Of a DNA stretch of 5,848 nt, positions 1 through 5,831 are shown piece after piece. A program made the translations under genes and the position numbers. Within the stretch, counting starts at the first letter, position 1, and each line of letters begins with the position of its first letter. The notes under the pieces were generated by a model. That model made no database searches. It worked only from the letters and a program-made list of their open reading frames with translations, and was not told the DNA's origin. This DNA is from an uncultured Bacteroidales bacterium (GTDB lineage Bacteria > Bacteroidota > Bacteroidia > Bacteroidales > WCHB1-69): assembly GCA_937949745.1 (NCBI GenBank), contig CALECM010000050.1:1-5848 (forward strand), written 5' to 3'.

Positions 1-17
1 ATTTGTAAAATGCAATA
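1..17 (+). repeat. Direct repeat shared with the window's end
   Basis: These 17 bases match 5832-5848 at 16 of 17 positions. At the far end the copy follows a terminator hairpin; here it lies 24 bases upstream of the IS1-family left-end motif. The simplest reading is that the same tail-plus-IS arrangement occurs on both sides of the window. The match is short and AT-rich, so chance cannot be excluded on this alone. Confidence 0.5.
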
Positions 18-40
18 AATCATAGTGTATTTTCCACTTC

Positions 41-59
41 GTGTCCCACTTTGCACCTA
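41..59 (+). repeat. Border motif copy A (candidate IS left end)
   Basis: GTGTCCCACTTTGCACCTA lies just upstream of the degenerate transposase start at 65. The same 19 bases recur exactly at 5716-5734, and related copies sit at 5225-5243 and 5382-5396. Two of the four copies directly precede an IS1-family transposase start, so this is most likely the left terminal sequence of the element. No reverse-complement partner was found at the right end of this copy. Confidence 0.55.
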
Positions 60-64
60 AAATT

Positions 65-718
65 ATGAGATGTAGCTATTGTCCAGGGAAATGAATCAAA
101 AAGGGTATGGTAAGAAACAGCCAACGTTACCAATGTAAAACATGTAAAAATATCAACAGGCAGTATACTTATTAAGCCGTATTTCTCAAGAAAAATATCT
201 ATTGGTAAAAAATTTAACCTGTGAAGGTTGCGGCATCAGGTCTATAGGTTGATTATTAAAATAGGGAAATCCAGCGTCCAGCGTATTATCATGACATTAG
301 CAGCTAAGGTTGTGTTACCGAATATGATGAATCTAACCAAAGCTACGAAATGGATGAGTTAAGGACCTATTACAGGAATAAGAAAAATGAAAGCTGGATC
401 ATGTATGTCATTAATAAATCCACCGGGAAAGTCATTAATTTTTATGTCGGCAGAAGAACGAAAGAGAATATCGATAAAGTGGTCCAATCGGTTTTAGAAC
501 TTAACCCGGGAAAGATTTACACCGACGGATTGAATATATATCCGGGTCTGATACCAAAAGATAAGCATAAGATCTTCAAGTATTGTACCAACAAAATTGA
601 ACGTACCAATCTGACATTGAGAACTCATCTGAAACGGTTGGGAAGAAGAACGATTTGTTATAGTAAAAGTGATGATATGCTGAAGAATTGTTTAAAACTA
701 TATTGGTTTGGATCATAA
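65..718 (+). pseudogene. IS1-family transposase, inactivated in the N-terminal half
   Basis: This is a remnant of a single-frame IS1-type transposase. It aligns with the better-preserved N-terminal copy at 5398-5712. The start at 65 begins a zinc-finger-like segment (C-x-x-C, later C-K-T-C), but an in-frame TGA at 92-94 replaces a cysteine codon of the other copy. A one-base deletion near 148-155 and further stops (173-175, and others around 230-300) follow. From 350 the frame stays open for 122 codons and carries the catalytic half. The acidic residues D2, D59 (in YTDG) and E84 (in IERTN), counted from 350, have the D-24-E spacing I associate with IS1, followed by a basic R-T-x-x-x-S end. 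The intact half may be translated but should not transpose without the DNA-binding half. Being bordered by Rhs on the right, it probably caused or marks the truncation of that gene. Confidence 0.8.
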
Positions 719-724
719 TATTAT

Positions 725-2842
725 ATGCTGGAAAAGCTTACTTTTGTATTGCCGAATGAAGACGATCCTTATACTCTCCACATGAATTACGCTTACGACA
801 GCTGGAACCGGATGTTATCGATGAGTTATCCCGACGGGGAAGAGGTGAACTATGCCTATGACGTTGGCGGTAATTTGCGATCGGTAAAGGGAACCAATGG
901 CCGGCAGGCCCATCGTTATGTGGATAATATTACTTATGATAAATTCGGTAACCGTACCCGTATCGAATACGGCCACAGGGTATTCACCAATTATAGCTAT
1001 GATCTGCTCCAGCGGTTGTCGACCATGGATACCTATGATCCCACTGCCACTGCCTATTTACAGCAACTCACTTATACCTATGATGGCGTTGGTAACATCA
1101 CCAGGCTTGTGAATGCATCGGGACAGGTATACGAAATGGGTGGTAAATATGATAATGAATATCGTTATGATGGCTTACACCGGTTGATTCACTGCAACAA
1201 TGAGTGGAGCGAATCTCCTCAAATAAATTCTTGGCTGTGGGTGGGTTATAGTCCCGGAGGCCGTATTGCGCAAAAGGATCATTCCTTTATGCGTAGCAGT
1301 TTTGAAAATGAAACACCCATAGTTCAATATAGAGATTATTATTATAGAGATTTGAATACACCTAACAGACTAACCGGTCTTTATGATTATAATACGGGAG
1401 AGGAATATAGTTTTAGGTGGGATGCGAATGGAAATATGACCGGATATAACCGTAATGGTTTGCAGACGGTACATTACTGGGATGAGGATCATCGTATGCT
1501 AGCCAGCGGTAATTCGTTACACAATGGCTTTTATTTTTACAATGGTGAAGGAGAACGCACCTATAAATTATCCGGTATGACCCGCTCCATGAATATCAAT
1601 GGACAACCCCAAACCTATGAGATACTGGACCGTGCCACGTTATATGTTTCCCCGTATCTTGTGGCCAGCGAGCGTGGCGCCAGCAAGCATATCTATGCGG
1701 GAACCGAACGTATCGCCAGCCACCCGGTGAATAGTGCCATCAATGGGCTCAATAGTGATGAACTAAGCGAGGAAGAACTCATGGCGAAGCTGAATGCCCA
1801 GGCAGAGATGATGTATGATATTTACTCTGACTATTTGCCCGGAGAGGGTTCCTATATGAATATTTCCTGGGATATGCTTGCGCATCTTCGTTCAACTTCC
1901 CGTAATATGCCGAAGGACGAGATTTATTACTACCACACCGACCATCTGGGCAGCAGCAGCTGGATTACCTATACGGACGGCTTACCGGTACAGTATATGT
2001 CGTACATGCCTTTCGGAGAACCCCAGGTTGACCAGCGCAGCGGAGACTGGAACAGCCGTTACACATTCAGTGGCAAGGAACGTGATGAAGAGACCGGTTA
2101 TTCCTATTTCGGAGCAAGGTATTACGATCCGGATATAAGTATCTGGTTGAGTAGGGATCCGTTGTCTCACCTTTATCCTCATCAAAGTCCTTATGTTTAT
2201 TGTTCTAATAATCCTATAAAAAGAATTGATCCTAATGGAATGGCTGATGGAAATTTCTATGATTGGAATGGGAAATATCTTGGTTGGGATGGGAACAAAG
2301 ATAACAATGTTTTTATTGTGGGTGACGATGAGAGTGCCCATACAATAAAGAAAACTCAGAAAGCAGGAGGAACTACAAATGCTGGGGATATTAAAATAGA
2401 TGTGTCCACAACAAAAGAAGCATTATCTGAAAGTATAAATGTATACAATAGGACTATTGATAATGGTGGTTTTAGTGAAGAATCTTCCGTAGTATCTCCG
2501 GATGGGAATAATATAGTAAGGGGACAGACAGGACCTGATCAACGTGATGGAGGTAGAGCCACGGCTGACCTTCCCTATATGTCTGGAAGCGATAATACAA
2601 GTATACACTCTCATCCCACAGGAGAAACAGAATCAGGAAGGATATGGGTGCCTGAGAAATTAGGCGGTCTTGATTCAAAGGTCTTTAAAGATTTTGGGCT
2701 GAACATAGTGGTTGGCAAATTTCAAGTATCAACTGATGCAATAGGTGGTTACAGGGAATCGGGAGCTGTATTTTATGATAGAAACTCTAATCAAATAGGG
2801 AATATGACATTTGGTAGTATAAGAAAAATTTTGAAGCGATGA
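725..2842 (+). CDS. Rhs-family polymorphic toxin, 5'-truncated, with JAB-like metallopeptidase C-terminus
   Basis: A 705-residue open frame. Residues 1 to about 340 carry YD/RHS repeats (YDSWNRM, YDGVGN, WDANGN), which in this family build a hollow shell that encloses the toxin. An acidic, probably helical insert follows (about 345-395), then the Rhs core at 403-505 with YHTDHLGS, YMPFGE, SGKERDEETGYSYFGARYYD and the closing DPNG. Residues 506-705 are an unrelated variable tip. Its HSHP (628-631) with upstream glutamates 585/586 and downstream aspartates 650/656 resembles the JAMM zinc site of JAB-like polymorphic toxins, although the usual S-x-x-D is not clean. The N-terminal part is missing: there is no signal peptide or delivery domain, and the frame opens six bases after the transposase stop. 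The ATG at 725 is therefore probably an internal codon used by default. The stop overlaps the next gene by ATGA, so the two are likely co-translated. The tip is more AT-rich than the core, as is usual for swapped toxin domains. Confidence 0.8.
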   Translation: MLEKLTFVLPNEDDPYTLHMNYAYDSWNRMLSMSYPDGEEVNYAYDVGGNLRSVKGTNGRQAHRYVDNITYDKFGNRTRIEYGHRVFTNYSYDLLQRLSTMDTYDPTATAYLQQLTYTYDGVGNITRLVNASGQVYEMGGKYDNEYRYDGLHRLIHCNNEWSESPQINSWLWVGYSPGGRIAQKDHSFMRSSFENETPIVQYRDYYYRDLNTPNRLTGLYDYNTGEEYSFRWDANGNMTGYNRNGLQTVHYWDEDHRMLASGNSLHNGFYFYNGEGERTYKLSGMTRSMNINGQPQTYEILDRATLYVSPYLVASERGASKHIYAGTERIASHPVNSAINGLNSDELSEEELMAKLNAQAEMMYDIYSDYLPGEGSYMNISWDMLAHLRSTSRNMPKDEIYYYHTDHLGSSSWITYTDGLPVQYMSYMPFGEPQVDQRSGDWNSRYTFSGKERDEETGYSYFGARYYDPDISIWLSRDPLSHLYPHQSPYVYCSNNPIKRIDPNGMADGNFYDWNGKYLGWDGNKDNNVFIVGDDESAHTIKKTQKAGGTTNAGDIKIDVSTTKEALSESINVYNRTIDNGGFSEESSVVSPDGNNIVRGQTGPDQRDGGRATADLPYMSGSDNTSIHSHPTGETESGRIWVPEKLGGLDSKVFKDFGLNIVVGKFQVSTDAIGGYRESGAVFYDRNSNQIGNMTFGSIRKILKR
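1921..2164 (+). repeat. Rhs core repeat, resident copy
   Basis: This segment aligns without gaps to 3601-3844 (offset 1680). I count about 26 mismatches over 230 bases, roughly 89% identity. It encodes YHTDHLG through SRDPL. Upstream of it the two loci share nothing; downstream only the protein pattern YP-x-x-SPYVYC-x-NNP…DP-x-G continues. It is the natural crossover zone for exchanging toxin tips. Confidence 0.9.
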
Positions 2843-3339
2843 AAAGGAATACTTTTATAATATATATGATATTTTTTCATATATCATTATTTGCACAAGA
2901 AAATATTAATTGTATTGTCATGATTGATGGAAAATTACTGACAAATGATTTAAAATGCTACATTGAATATGTAGACAATATACAAAACAGTAAAAAAATA
3001 GGAATCGATTGCCATACGCCAGGAATACTTGTAATAAATGATGAAGATATATCATTACTAAGAAATTTACCAATATCAACAAAGATTGAAATACATTTTG
3101 AGTTTACCGAATTTAGAAAAGGCATAAAGCATGCTACCTATCACTATAATCATTTTTTTACAATAGGAGATTTAATTAATCATAATTATATTGTGTTTAG
3201 TATAACAAATATTAATAAAAGGAAAAAAACTTATTATTTTGATTATGCTATAGATAATATGAGGAGAACATGGAAAAAAGAATGGAAAAAAGAATATAAA
3301 AAGAAACATAGGATATTCTACAATGAGTATTATGGATGA
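2839..3339 (+). CDS. Probable exported immunity protein for the JAB-like toxin
   Basis: A 166-residue protein that I do not recognise as a named family. It starts inside the stop of the Rhs gene (ATGA overlap), the usual place for a cognate immunity gene. Residues 1-19 form a signal peptide: a basic start (MKRN), a hydrophobic run, and an end at L-F-A before Q, typical of Bacteroidales exported proteins. The mature part is rich in alternating hydrophobic/polar stretches that suggest a beta-rich fold. It ends in a strongly basic tail, residues 141-159, with two W-K-K-E units. If it is the immunity partner, neutralisation would occur in the periplasm or at the cell surface rather than in the cytoplasm. 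The immunity role is inferred from position only; a small secreted protein of other function is the alternative. Base composition is very AT-rich, for example 8 G/C of 60 at 3181-3240. Confidence 0.65.
   Translation: MKRNTFIIYMIFFHISLFAQENINCIVMIDGKLLTNDLKCYIEYVDNIQNSKKIGIDCHTPGILVINDEDISLLRNLPISTKIEIHFEFTEFRKGIKHATYHYNHFFTIGDLINHNYIVFSITNINKRKKTYYFDYAIDNMRRTWKKEWKKEYKKKHRIFYNEYYG
3271..3306 (+). repeat. Short tandem repeat inside the immunity gene
   Basis: Two perfect 12-base units (TGGAAAAAAGAA) at 3271-3294 are followed by a diverged third (3295-3306). Each unit contains six A's and encodes W-K-K-E, giving a basic C-terminal tail. Gain or loss of a unit would stay in frame, while slippage in an A-run would alter the last 20 or so residues. 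Confidence 0.7.
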
Positions 3340-3407
3340 TTATATAGTGTCGGTTGTGTATTTCTATTTTTTTAAAGTTAAAAATAAATATTAGATAGAA
3401 TTAGATT

Positions 3408-3445
3408 AAGGTGAAAGGAAGTGATTCCTTCACCTTTTATTTTAT
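3408..3445 (+). terminator. Rho-independent terminator after the first cassette
   Basis: The arms 3408-3420 and 3425-3436 pair over 12 base pairs (AAGGTGAAGGAA core, one bulged A in the left arm) around a GTGA loop. A T-rich run follows (3435-3445). It lies about 70 bases after the immunity stop and should end the first toxin/immunity transcript, insulating the orphan cassette from read-through. Confidence 0.8.
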
Positions 3446-3545
3446 TATGTTTGGAATAAGTTTCTCTGCTCTGTTATGCATATTAATTTACATATATTAT
3501 TCAGTAAGTAACATTTAATTATTCTGTGAAAGTATATTTACTTTA

Positions 3546-3577
3546 TTTGCAATGGAATTATAAATTGATTATATTTG
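3546..3577 (+). promoter_or_regulatory. Candidate Bacteroidales promoter for the orphan cassette
   Basis: TTTG at 3546-3549 and TATATTTG at 3570-3577 are separated by 20 bases, matching the known Bacteroidales consensus (TTTG at -33, TAnnTTTG at -7, spacing 19-21). Transcription would begin near 3582-3586, beside the ATG at 3584 and 16-20 bases upstream of the ATG at 3602. The surroundings are AT-rich, so chance matches are possible, but both boxes and the spacing fit. Confidence 0.5.
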
Positions 3578-3583
3578 TTGTTA

Positions 3584-5212
3584 ATGGAAATCTTACGATC
3601 AATGACTTATTACCACACCGACCATCTGGGCAGCAGTAGCTGGATCACTTATACGGACGGCATACCGGTGCAGTATTTGTCATATATGCCGTTTGGGGAA
3701 TCCCAGATGGATCAGCGCAGCGGGGACTGGAACAGCCGTTATACCTTTAGTGGTAAGGAACGCGATGAGGAGACCGGTTATTCCTATTTCGGAGCAAGGT
3801 ATTACGATCCAGATCTGAGTATCTGGTTAAGTAGGGATCCGTTGGTGGATAAGTACCCAAACCTATCTCCGTATGTTTATTGTGCAAATAATCCGATGAT
3901 TTTAAAAGATCCCGATGGCAGAGATTATGAATTAGTTTTCGATGAGAAAAATAAACAAGTCCGAGTTATGGCAACTTATTATACATCTGACGAAAATAAA
4001 AAAGACCTTCAAGCTTCAATTGACATTTGGAAAGGAGAAAATGGTAAATATACTTATTTAAACACGGAAAATGGGCAAGAATATTCAGTAATGTTTGATC
4101 TTAATATTGCGGATGGCAATTTTTCCAGTAATGAAGACGCTTTCAGTGCAGCAAATAATGATAAAAGTGGGTATGCTAATTACTTTGAAACTAGTTCTGC
4201 TGGGGAGGGAACAAAAGGAGCAACAACTGATGGCTATATTTTGCAAGTTGATCCAAATAAAGATGATAAAATTAGAACCGGAGCCCATGAAATAGGTCAT
4301 TCATTAGGTGTTTTTGAATTTGATCAAGGGCTAATGCAACCAGGCGGAAAAGGAAAAAAGATAGATTCACGAAACATTCAAAATATATTTTATAATGCTG
4401 GATATGTAAACTATCCCAAATATGAATCTGGTCAAAATAATGTTAACCTAGACCTTACCAGGTTAAAACATATTGGTCGACCGAAAACTTCTTCTCCGAC
4501 ATTACAGGTACTATTAGATAATTTAATATTTACAAAAATGAAAATTTTATTCATACTTACACTTCTATTTATGAATATTGGGAATACATTTTCTCAAGAT
4601 TTTAGAAGTATGGCAGGTGAATCACGGAAAAGGTTTAATTGGGTAGAAATTCCCTTTGTGGAAGCCAATATGTGTAATCGAATATGTAATGACTATGATG
4701 TTTTTATCAAAGGAATAGTTAATATTGACAAATTGATTCTTGTAAATTTGGAGAAAGAATATAATGGTAGTATTGAAATACATAGTATTGCCACTAAAGG
4801 TGATTATTTAGAAGAGATCATTGCAGATCAAAATGAATTCGAATCGTTTCTCTATACCGATAGTTGTTATATGTTGTGGAATTCTTCTCTATCATTTATT
4901 TTTGAAAATGTTGAACCCTATTGCACTAAAGAGGAAAGTGATCTTTTAAGGAAAACATATCTTAATCCATTGAAATTGTCATTGTATAGTCTTGAAATCT
5001 TAGATAAAAAGAATGTGTTAGGAACAGGAATCTATTATAATAATGTTCTTACTAGTCGCTTTTTATTGGTATTTGTTAAATATGCTATCTATGAGGAAAG
5101 TATACCATTACGTAGTTATGATTCCCCATATATTCAGAATAATTCATATTACAGAATTAAAGATAAAGAAGGACTTTATATAAAAATCTTGATACCAATT
5201 GTGGATAACTAA
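3584..5212 (+). CDS. Orphan Rhs toxin cassette (zincin-like) fused in frame to its presumed immunity protein
   Basis: A 542-residue frame with three parts. Residues 7-112 are only the last piece of an Rhs core (YHTDHLGS through DPDG); the shell repeats and N-terminus are absent, as in displaced Rhs tips. Residues 113 to about 310 are a variable toxin domain with AHEIGHSLGVFEFDQGLM: H235-E236-H239 is a zinc-protease HExxH motif, and the later L-M could be a Met-turn. The usual third histidine of HExxHxxGxxH is E245 here, with D247 close by, so catalysis is uncertain. At residue 319 begins MKILFIL…FSQ, a second-protein signal peptide, followed by about 200 unrecognised residues. No stop separates toxin from this part. 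I took ATG 3584; TTG 3575 is in frame after a stop at 3566, and ATG 3602, where core identity begins, is equally plausible. Whether the fusion is made, or the toxin is silent and only the distal part is translated, cannot be told. Confidence 0.75.
   Translation: MEILRSMTYYHTDHLGSSSWITYTDGIPVQYLSYMPFGESQMDQRSGDWNSRYTFSGKERDEETGYSYFGARYYDPDLSIWLSRDPLVDKYPNLSPYVYCANNPMILKDPDGRDYELVFDEKNKQVRVMATYYTSDENKKDLQASIDIWKGENGKYTYLNTENGQEYSVMFDLNIADGNFSSNEDAFSAANNDKSGYANYFETSSAGEGTKGATTDGYILQVDPNKDDKIRTGAHEIGHSLGVFEFDQGLMQPGGKGKKIDSRNIQNIFYNAGYVNYPKYESGQNNVNLDLTRLKHIGRPKTSSPTLQVLLDNLIFTKMKILFILTLLFMNIGNTFSQDFRSMAGESRKRFNWVEIPFVEANMCNRICNDYDVFIKGIVNIDKLILVNLEKEYNGSIEIHSIATKGDYLEEIIADQNEFESFLYTDSCYMLWNSSLSFIFENVEPYCTKEESDLLRKTYLNPLKLSLYSLEILDKKNVLGTGIYYNNVLTSRFLLVFVKYAIYEESIPLRSYDSPYIQNNSYYRIKDKEGLYIKILIPIVDN
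3601..3844 (+). repeat. Rhs core repeat, orphan copy
   Basis: This is the second copy of the segment at 1921-2164, about 89% identical and gap-free. The identity begins abruptly after AT-rich noncoding sequence, which marks the edge of the captured core fragment. Most differences are at third codon positions, showing that the two copies diverged under protein-level constraint before or after being placed here. Confidence 0.9.
4538..5212 (+). CDS. Presumed immunity protein of the zincin-like toxin (internal start)
   Basis: An alternative reading of the distal part of the preceding frame. ATG 4538 gives 224 residues starting with a clear signal peptide (MKILFILTLLFMNIGNTFSQ). A lysine after the start, a hydrophobic core and an F-S-Q end make it a plausible independent N-terminus, since an internal signal sequence in a cytoplasmic fusion would make little sense. 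The mature part has no motif I recognise; it has four cysteines and mixed alpha/beta character. The position directly after the toxin fits an immunity gene, and the first cassette has the same toxin then exported-protein order. No strong Shine-Dalgarno is seen, which is normal for this group. The gene was probably separate, and either the toxin stop was lost or the toxin frame was shifted into it. Confidence 0.55.
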   Translation: MKILFILTLLFMNIGNTFSQDFRSMAGESRKRFNWVEIPFVEANMCNRICNDYDVFIKGIVNIDKLILVNLEKEYNGSIEIHSIATKGDYLEEIIADQNEFESFLYTDSCYMLWNSSLSFIFENVEPYCTKEESDLLRKTYLNPLKLSLYSLEILDKKNVLGTGIYYNNVLTSRFLLVFVKYAIYEESIPLRSYDSPYIQNNSYYRIKDKEGLYIKILIPIVDN

Positions 5213-5224
5213 GGTTGGGTGGTT

Positions 5225-5243
5225 GTGTACCATGTTGCACCTA
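5225..5243 (+). repeat. Border motif copy B
   Basis: GTGTACCATGTTGCACCTA begins 13 bases after the stop of the fused cassette. Including the preceding GGTT and the following C it matches copy D in 21 of 24 positions. No transposase start follows it; the next recognisable element is a terminator. The inner 16 bases form an imperfect palindrome (12 of 16 positions agree with the reverse complement). Confidence 0.55.
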
Positions 5244-5302
5244 CCTTACTAAGTTAAAAGCAATTCTCAGAGAAAGAGCAAGTTATCAATATTATTATGG
5301 CG

Positions 5303-5339
5303 AACGAAGAGATATATATTCTCTTCGTTTTTATTTTTG
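5303..5339 (+). terminator. Rho-independent terminator after the orphan cassette
   Basis: A perfect 10-bp stem (5303-5312 with 5320-5329, AACGAAGAGA and its complement) with a 7-base loop is followed by a T-rich run. It closes the orphan cassette's transcript about 90 bases after the stop. The rest of the 5213-5397 gap holds two border motifs and a weak 5-bp hairpin with T's at 5352-5371, and no gene. Confidence 0.85.
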
Positions 5340-5379
5340 TCTTCATAAATTAGCCTAAAATAAGGCTTTTTGAAAATAT

Positions 5380-5712
5380 GCTGTACCATATTGCACTATG
5401 ATCTGTAGATATTGCGGAAGAAAATGTATTAAAAAGGGAAAGAGCGGTAATCACCAACTTTATCAATGTAAAACATGTAAGAAATATCAACAAAGAATAT
5501 ATCAAAGAACGCTTATTTCCGAAGAAAAATATCACTTTATAAAAGAGTTAACCTGTGAAGGATGTGGAATCAGTTCCATCAGTAGATTGCTACATATCAC
5601 AAAGTCCAGTGTCCAGAGAATCATAACCCGAATCGCAGTTAAAATTACGATTCCTGTTTATTCGGAATACAACCAAAATTATGAAATGGATGAATTAAGG
5701 ACCTATTACAGG
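5380..5712 (+). mobile_element. Truncated IS1-family element, left part only
   Basis: This runs from the border motif next to the transposase start to the last base homologous to the copy at 41-376. The catalytic half and right end are missing: the similarity stops exactly where another border motif begins. No target duplication can be assigned. Confidence 0.6.
5382..5396 (+). repeat. Border motif copy C (candidate IS left end)
   Basis: TGTACCATATTGCAC agrees with copy B at 14 of 15 positions and ends one base before the transposase ATG at 5398. Copy A occupies the equivalent place 5 bases before the start at 65. This placement supports the motif being the element's left end. Confidence 0.55.
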
Positions 5713-5763
5713 GTTGTGTCCCACTTTGCACCTACTCATTTTCTTGCAAAGCAATTATCTTAA
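5398..5763 (+). pseudogene. IS1-family transposase, N-terminal half only
   Basis: A 121-codon frame of which residues 1-105 are the N-terminal half of an IS1-type transposase. It has a four-cysteine zinc ribbon (C3, C6, C24, C27), then a helix-turn-helix-like stretch at about 52-80 (CEGCGISSISRLLHI, SVQRII), then the start of the catalytic domain (MDELRTYYR, 97-105, containing the first catalytic aspartate, D98). At base 5712 the similarity to the other copy stops, and 16 unrelated residues lead to a stop, encoded partly by border motif D. The D-24-E half is absent, so it cannot transpose by itself. Unlike the 65-718 copy it has no internal stops up to the break. It also shows that this element uses one continuous frame rather than the InsA/InsB frameshift of E. 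coli IS1. A truncated DNA-binding protein could still be made and bind element ends; that is speculation. Confidence 0.8.
5716..5734 (+). repeat. Border motif copy D
   Basis: The 19 bases are identical to copy A at 41-59. It starts at the exact point where transposase similarity ends (5712/5713). After it comes a tail resembling the one after copy B: a shared AAAGCAATT-x-TC stretch about 20 bases on, then a terminator of similar stem sequence. Confidence 0.6.
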
Positions 5764-5790
5764 GAATAGCATTTTATAGAAATTTTATTT

Positions 5791-5829
5791 TAGAACGAAT
5801 GATGAACCTCACATTCGTTCTATTTTTTT
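5791..5829 (+). terminator. Rho-independent terminator near the window end
   Basis: An 11-bp perfect stem (5791-5801 with 5812-5822, TAGAACGAATG and its complement), a 10-base loop and seven T's. The stem shares GAACGAA with the terminator at 5303-5339 and lies at a similar distance from its border motif, so the two tails are probably related. No complete gene lies directly upstream except the broken transposase. Confidence 0.85.
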
Positions 5830-5831
5830 AA

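Larger units (their letters stand above)
41..718 (+). mobile_element. Decayed IS1-family insertion element
   Basis: The element runs from the border motif at 41 through the broken transposase to its stop at 716-718. Rhs coding sequence resumes almost at once, so the usual right-end inverted repeat is not visible and the right end may be deleted. I see no target-site duplication, but the left flank is only 40 bases long. The family assignment rests on the transposase; the exact ends are inferred. Confidence 0.6.

Noticed and set aside
308..315. A further GGTTGTGT inside the decayed transposase
   Set aside because: Eight bases within a former coding region without the rest of the border motif; chance is sufficient.
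65..350. Programmed frameshift as in E. coli IS1 InsA/InsB
   Set aside because: The second copy reads the same region in one continuous frame, and this copy has several separate stops, so it is decay rather than a frameshift signal.
739..746. TACTTTTG as a promoter -7 box for the Rhs gene
   Set aside because: The nearest upstream TTTG (707-710) is 28 bases away instead of 19-21, and the box lies inside coding sequence.
897..2341. Open frames on both strands inside the Rhs gene (897-1112, 1878-2138, 1982-2341 reverse)
   Set aside because: They overlap clear Rhs repeat coding sequence, show no domain pattern, and their translations look like shadow frames.
2423..2678. Two reverse-strand frames across the JAB-like tip
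   Set aside because: They lie antisense to the HSHP region, have no start signals, and the tip itself is continuous with the Rhs core.
41..5734. The repeated border motif as a CRISPR array
   Set aside because: Copies are separated by irregular and mostly very long distances and flank different genes; there are no regular spacers.
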